From Candidatus Nanohalarchaeota archaeon (GTDB taxonomy: Archaea > EX4484-52 > B79-G9): a stretch of 7,238 nt of DNA. Under the pieces are notes generated by a model. It was not told the origin of the DNA and made no database searches. It saw only the letters and a list, made by a program, of their open reading frames with translations. This document shows, piece by piece, positions 4,524 to 7,238 of the stretch (its first letter is position 1; every line of letters begins with the position of its first letter). The position numbers and the translations under genes are program-made. The stretch spans positions 1 to 7,238 of the forward strand of contig DAOVYR010000056.1 in NCBI GenBank assembly GCA_030635525.1, in the 5' to 3' direction.

Positions 4524-5645
4524 ATGAAACCCGAAAAGAAAGGAAGCAGCCAGATAGATTGGATCATGGGATTTCTGTTCTTTATCATGATAGTACTCAT
4601 ATTCATATCATACACCACATATATCTCAAGAACACAGCAGCCATACGAAACACCCCTCAAATCACAGCTCATTGACCTCTCGAAATCCGTAGAAGAACAG
4701 ATTACATGGACTGCATACAGAGTGCCGCTCACAATAAACTCCGCATACACCCTAACCAACTACCCCCTATCCATAGAATACGAAATAAACCATAAGACAA
4801 AAAACTCAACATACATCTTCGACAAAACAGGAAATATCCTAAGCACAGAAGTTGACATGGACGAATCTAAAATTTACTGGATCTCAAACATTCATGAAGG
4901 CAAAAACACATTCTACCTGTTCTATATCACAGACTCAGAACTCAACGAATCAGCAAACACAACCAAAAACGACTTCATAACAGACAACACCAGCATCGCA
5001 AACACACACACATCAACAGAATTCGACAATTTTAGCATCACATCGTTAATCTTTAACAGTATAGAATTCACTGATGGCAGCATACTATTAAACACCACAA
5101 AAAAACCGCTAATAATTAACAACATCGCCAAAACAACAGCAACATACCCAAAAAACACAACAGTCACAATGTTCATGAACAGCAGCCAGATAAGAATCCA
5201 CACAAACACCCCAGACAACTTCATATTACACCTAAACAACTACCTGACCCGCTTCTACGTAGACGGATCAACGCATCTTTTCAACGGCAGCAACGGGTAT
5301 TCAGGCATCACTAACTACGTTGACCTCTACAACAACTCAGGCATCTCAGTCATCGGCAAAAGCATGAACATAACAATAACCGATACAGGCACCACAAGAG
5401 ACATATACATATTCAACGAGACCGACTTCGAAATGTTCCTCCACACCGGCAGCTATGCAAACATGCTCAACCAAAGCGCAATTTATCCTGGTCCGGACAT
5501 TCTAATCGGACTGCCGGAAGAACTATCAGGCATAAGAGAAGACAAAATAAGCGAACTCGAAGACCTCTACTACGATGAACTATCGCAAAAACTGCAAATA
5601 GACGACCTCGGCGTGCTTGTAAGAATAGAAAATCCTGAGTCCTGA
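4524..5645 (+). CDS. Membrane-anchored, sequon-rich surface protein
   Basis: The 373-aa product starts with a short basic segment (MKPEKKGSSQIDW) and one hydrophobic helix, about residues 13-34. Everything after this is probably outside the cell. The KKG-SSQ junction before the helix resembles archaeal type IV pilin-like (class III) signals, so either prepilin-peptidase processing or a plain N-terminal anchor is possible. Residues about 62-135 (YRVPLTI, YPLSIEYEI, a D-K-T-G-N turn, YWISNIHEGKNTFYLFY) resemble the DUF2341 beta-sandwich often found in archaeal and bacterial surface proteins; this is a weak match by eye. I count 13 N-X-S/T sequons, consistent with heavy N-glycosylation. There is no Cys. 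The C-terminal 45 residues are acidic and helical, unlike the rest. The LamG protein gene follows about 390 nt later on the same strand. Surface location is well supported; role is unknown. Confidence 0.8.
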   Translation: MKPEKKGSSQIDWIMGFLFFIMIVLIFISYTTYISRTQQPYETPLKSQLIDLSKSVEEQITWTAYRVPLTINSAYTLTNYPLSIEYEINHKTKNSTYIFDKTGNILSTEVDMDESKIYWISNIHEGKNTFYLFYITDSELNESANTTKNDFITDNTSIANTHTSTEFDNFSITSLIFNSIEFTDGSILLNTTKKPLIINNIAKTTATYPKNTTVTMFMNSSQIRIHTNTPDNFILHLNNYLTRFYVDGSTHLFNGSNGYSGITNYVDLYNNSGISVIGKSMNITITDTGTTRDIYIFNETDFEMFLHTGSYANMLNQSAIYPGPDILIGLPEELSGIREDKISELEDLYYDELSQKLQIDDLGVLVRIENPES

Positions 5646-5718
5646 CCTCATTCTCAATCACCACACAATACCCGGAAAAACCCAAATTCTAAGCGCAAAA
5701 ACCGCAATGCGCAAACAC

Positions 5719-5737
5719 CATCAAAACTATATATACC
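5719..5737 (+). promoter_or_regulatory. Strong BRE/TATA promoter of the structured RNA / LamG leader
   Basis: CATCAAAACTATATATACC contains a BRE-like AAAAC followed by TATATATA. The box is centred at about 5731, so transcription should start near 5758, exactly where the folded region begins. The first 14 bases repeat those at 2375-2388. Confidence 0.6.
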
Positions 5738-5757
5738 ATCCATACCTAAATATAGTA

Positions 5758-6005
5758 ATATCTCGAAATATTAAGATAGAATCATTGTCGCTGATTTTAT
5801 CAATGGTGGTATACTCAAGGCATAGTTAAGGTCGTAACTAAATGGACAAACTTAACCAAAAGGCGTTAACGATATGGAAAAGTCATATAGCCCATTTTGA
5901 AGACGATAGTCTTCGAAAGCTTGGCATGTAAGTGCCATGAAAAAGTTATGACTTTTACTATAAATTGCCTTGAGGTATAGACAAAGCAATAATCTTATTG
6001 CTTTG
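5758..6005 (+). ncRNA. Large structured RNA of unknown family, or 5' leader of the LamG gene
   Basis: The gap 5646-6038 has no credible gene but can fold extensively. A 13-bp helix with one bulged G (5810-5822 with 5966-5979) closes a domain. Inside it, in order, are five hairpins: 5823-5828/5835-5840; 5862-5864 plus 5872-5876 with 5884-5888 plus 5890-5892; 5895-5904/5909-5918 (10 bp, GATA loop); 5922-5926/5933-5937; and 5941-5946/5951-5956. Two hairpins precede the domain (5759-5763/5774-5778 and 5781-5787/5801-5807), and an 11-bp perfect hairpin follows it (5982-5992/5995-6005). No oligo-T terminator follows before the coding start about 33 nt later, which favours a leader; the strong private promoter fits either view. 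I see no RNase P, SRP, tRNA or familiar riboswitch signature. Helices were found by eye, without energy calculation. Confidence 0.6.
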
Positions 6006-6038
6006 ACTGTAAAGTAAAATTTCGGATGGTTGACGCAT

Positions 6039-7238
6039 TTGAACAACAGTAAACGTAGAAAAACATCAGTAGTAGCGCTGCTCTTTTTAGCACTAGCCCT
6101 GCTCTTATCAACACATCCAAACCAACCACAAGATACCACATTCTCACCAACCATAGACAAAATAACAATTGACAATGAAATCGTCCTTAGCACGGGAACG
6201 AACCATCTAAACCAAATCACAAACAGGGCAATCCTAAACAGAAAAGCATCAACAATCACCCTATTCAAAAACGAAAATAAAGTCATATTCCACAACACAA
6301 GACTAAAAGACATAAGCAAAGTACATTTCAAAGACATCAAAACAGCCACAATAGAAAAACACATAGACGGCACCATCATGGATTTGGTATGGCTCGAAAA
6401 CGCACCATCTGGCGGCGAAGTAGAACTCCCATCAACATACAGCGCAATATACAGATGCACTGACAACACCCAAGAACCGGCATGCGAACAACTCAAACTA
6501 TGCAGCAACACACGTCATGATACAAATTGCTATTTCGAAAAAAACAAAAAAACGCATATACTAGTCAGCCACTTCTCAGGAATACTCGGAGTCAGTATAA
6601 ACATCATAAATGTCCAGTCCTATCCTACAATAGGTGGCAACTGGACCGTAAGATTCAACACAACAGGCACCGCCAACCTCACAATAACCGCATCAAACAC
6701 CACAACATGGAGCCATCAAACCGAAGAGCATGACCTCAAATTACTCGAGATAAGATGCGGCGCACAAACCTTAAACCACACATGGCAAAACAACACCCCA
6801 TACAACCCCTCAGTCTTCATAGAAAACTACACCTGCAACCAGACCACCCATGAAACCTCAAAAGTCCTCACAAGAGGAAGCCACCACCTGATGTTCCAGT
6901 TTGGCCACATAACAAAATACGCGCATAATTTCGCATCAGATGACATAAACTTCACAGACCCGACACCCGATGACAACGCCCACATAGGTGAGAACAGGGC
7001 CTACATTAACGTCTCAGTAAATGACTCTTCTGATTCAACATCCTTCATAGACTGGAATCATTCTCTTGTCGGCTGGTGGCGCTTCAACAATGAGACAGGC
7101 GAAAACACAACCTTCTTCCGCGACTGGTCAACCTACGCCAACAACGGAACCTGCTCAGGCTCAAACTGTTCAACTTACACAACCGGTAAATTCGGACAGG
7201 CATTGGACTTTGACGGGGTGGATGATTATGTTGATTGC
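6039..7238 (+). CDS. Large secreted LamG-domain surface protein (3' end outside window)
   Basis: An uninterrupted frame of 400 codons runs to the window edge. The likely start is TTG 6039, about nine bases after GGATGG; TTG 6030 is an alternative, and a stop at 6015 excludes anything further upstream. The N-terminus is a clear Sec signal: basic SKRRK, then a hydrophobic VVALLFLALALLL core. Residues about 30-185 form an unrecognised domain with several Cys. Residues about 190-300 (GNWTVRFNTTGTANLTITA and following) look like a beta-sandwich. From about 342 a LamG/concanavalin-A-like domain begins with SLVGWWRFNNETGEN and contains TGKFGQALDFDGVDDYVDC. About 16 N-X-S/T sequons occur after the signal, nearly all in the second half. 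Such proteins are usually long, repetitive cell-surface or adhesin-like products in archaeal genomes. Function is inferred from architecture only. Confidence 0.85.
   Translation, partial: MNNSKRRKTSVVALLFLALALLLSTHPNQPQDTTFSPTIDKITIDNEIVLSTGTNHLNQITNRAILNRKASTITLFKNENKVIFHNTRLKDISKVHFKDIKTATIEKHIDGTIMDLVWLENAPSGGEVELPSTYSAIYRCTDNTQEPACEQLKLCSNTRHDTNCYFEKNKKTHILVSHFSGILGVSINIINVQSYPTIGGNWTVRFNTTGTANLTITASNTTTWSHQTEEHDLKLLEIRCGAQTLNHTWQNNTPYNPSVFIENYTCNQTTHETSKVLTRGSHHLMFQFGHITKYAHNFASDDINFTDPTPDDNAHIGENRAYINVSVNDSSDSTSFIDWNHSLVGWWRFNNETGENTTFFRDWSTYANNGTCSGSNCSTYTTGKFGQALDFDGVDDYVDC

Noticed and set aside
5871..5995. RNase P RNA, from GGAAAAGTC at 5876-5884 resembling the conserved GGAAAGTC and AGACAAAGC resembling ACAGAA.
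   Set aside because: Neither motif is exact, the two cannot form the P4 helix, and other conserved elements are missing.
5736..6029. CCATCC (5736-5741) perfectly complementary to GGATGG (6024-6029) near the LamG start, as an anti-Shine-Dalgarno switch.
   Set aside because: CCATCC lies upstream of the predicted transcription start, so it should not be in the RNA.
5852..6511. Long leftward open frame across the structured RNA and the start of the LamG gene.
   Set aside because: It is antisense to a signal-peptide-bearing frame that continues to the window end; its product is Ser/Val/Leu-rich shadow sequence with no recognisable domain.
1..7238. CRISPR arrays, insertion sequences, integrase or attachment sites, toxin-antitoxin or defence genes.
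   Set aside because: I found no regularly spaced repeats, transposase-like motifs or known defence domains on either strand.

Overview
The window comes from an archaeon. It carries a TATA-binding protein gene, an archaeal RecJ/GAN-type DHH phosphoesterase, and a tRNA-Thr with an intron at position 37/38 bounded by bulge-helix-bulge features. Several genes have AT-rich TATA boxes about 27-30 nt before the start codon, which suggests leaderless mRNAs. Surface proteins rich in N-glycosylation sequons, one with a LamG-type domain, and A+T-rich codon choice would fit a DPANN-like or Altiarchaeota-like lineage. I cannot fix the phylum from this sequence alone.

The left half (1-2340) is information-processing and housekeeping. 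It starts with the 3' part of a two-CBS-domain protein, probably an HTH-CBS regulator whose N-terminus lies outside the window. Convergent to it is a two-gene leftward unit: an unrecognised 124-aa protein followed by a cyclophilin with a lipoprotein-type signal peptide. A divergent promoter region separates this unit from the rightward TBP gene. TBP converges on an intron-containing tRNA-Thr(UGU).

The middle (2341-4100) has a gene-poor stretch of about 260 nt with two tandem rightward TATA boxes and a hairpin plus U-rich end, a candidate small RNA. It is followed by the leftward DHH nuclease gene.

The right half (4100-7238) is rightward and mostly about the cell surface. It holds a lone 104-aa beta-rich protein, a 373-aa protein with an N-terminal membrane anchor and 13 sequons, and the first 400 residues of a large secreted LamG protein that runs off the window. 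Between the last two lies about 390 nt with no credible gene. This stretch has a strong TATA box followed, at the expected start distance, by about 250 nt that can fold into nine helices, including a 13-bp long-range closing helix. It is either a free-standing structured RNA or a long regulatory leader of the surface protein, and I match it to no known family. It is the most interesting item here.
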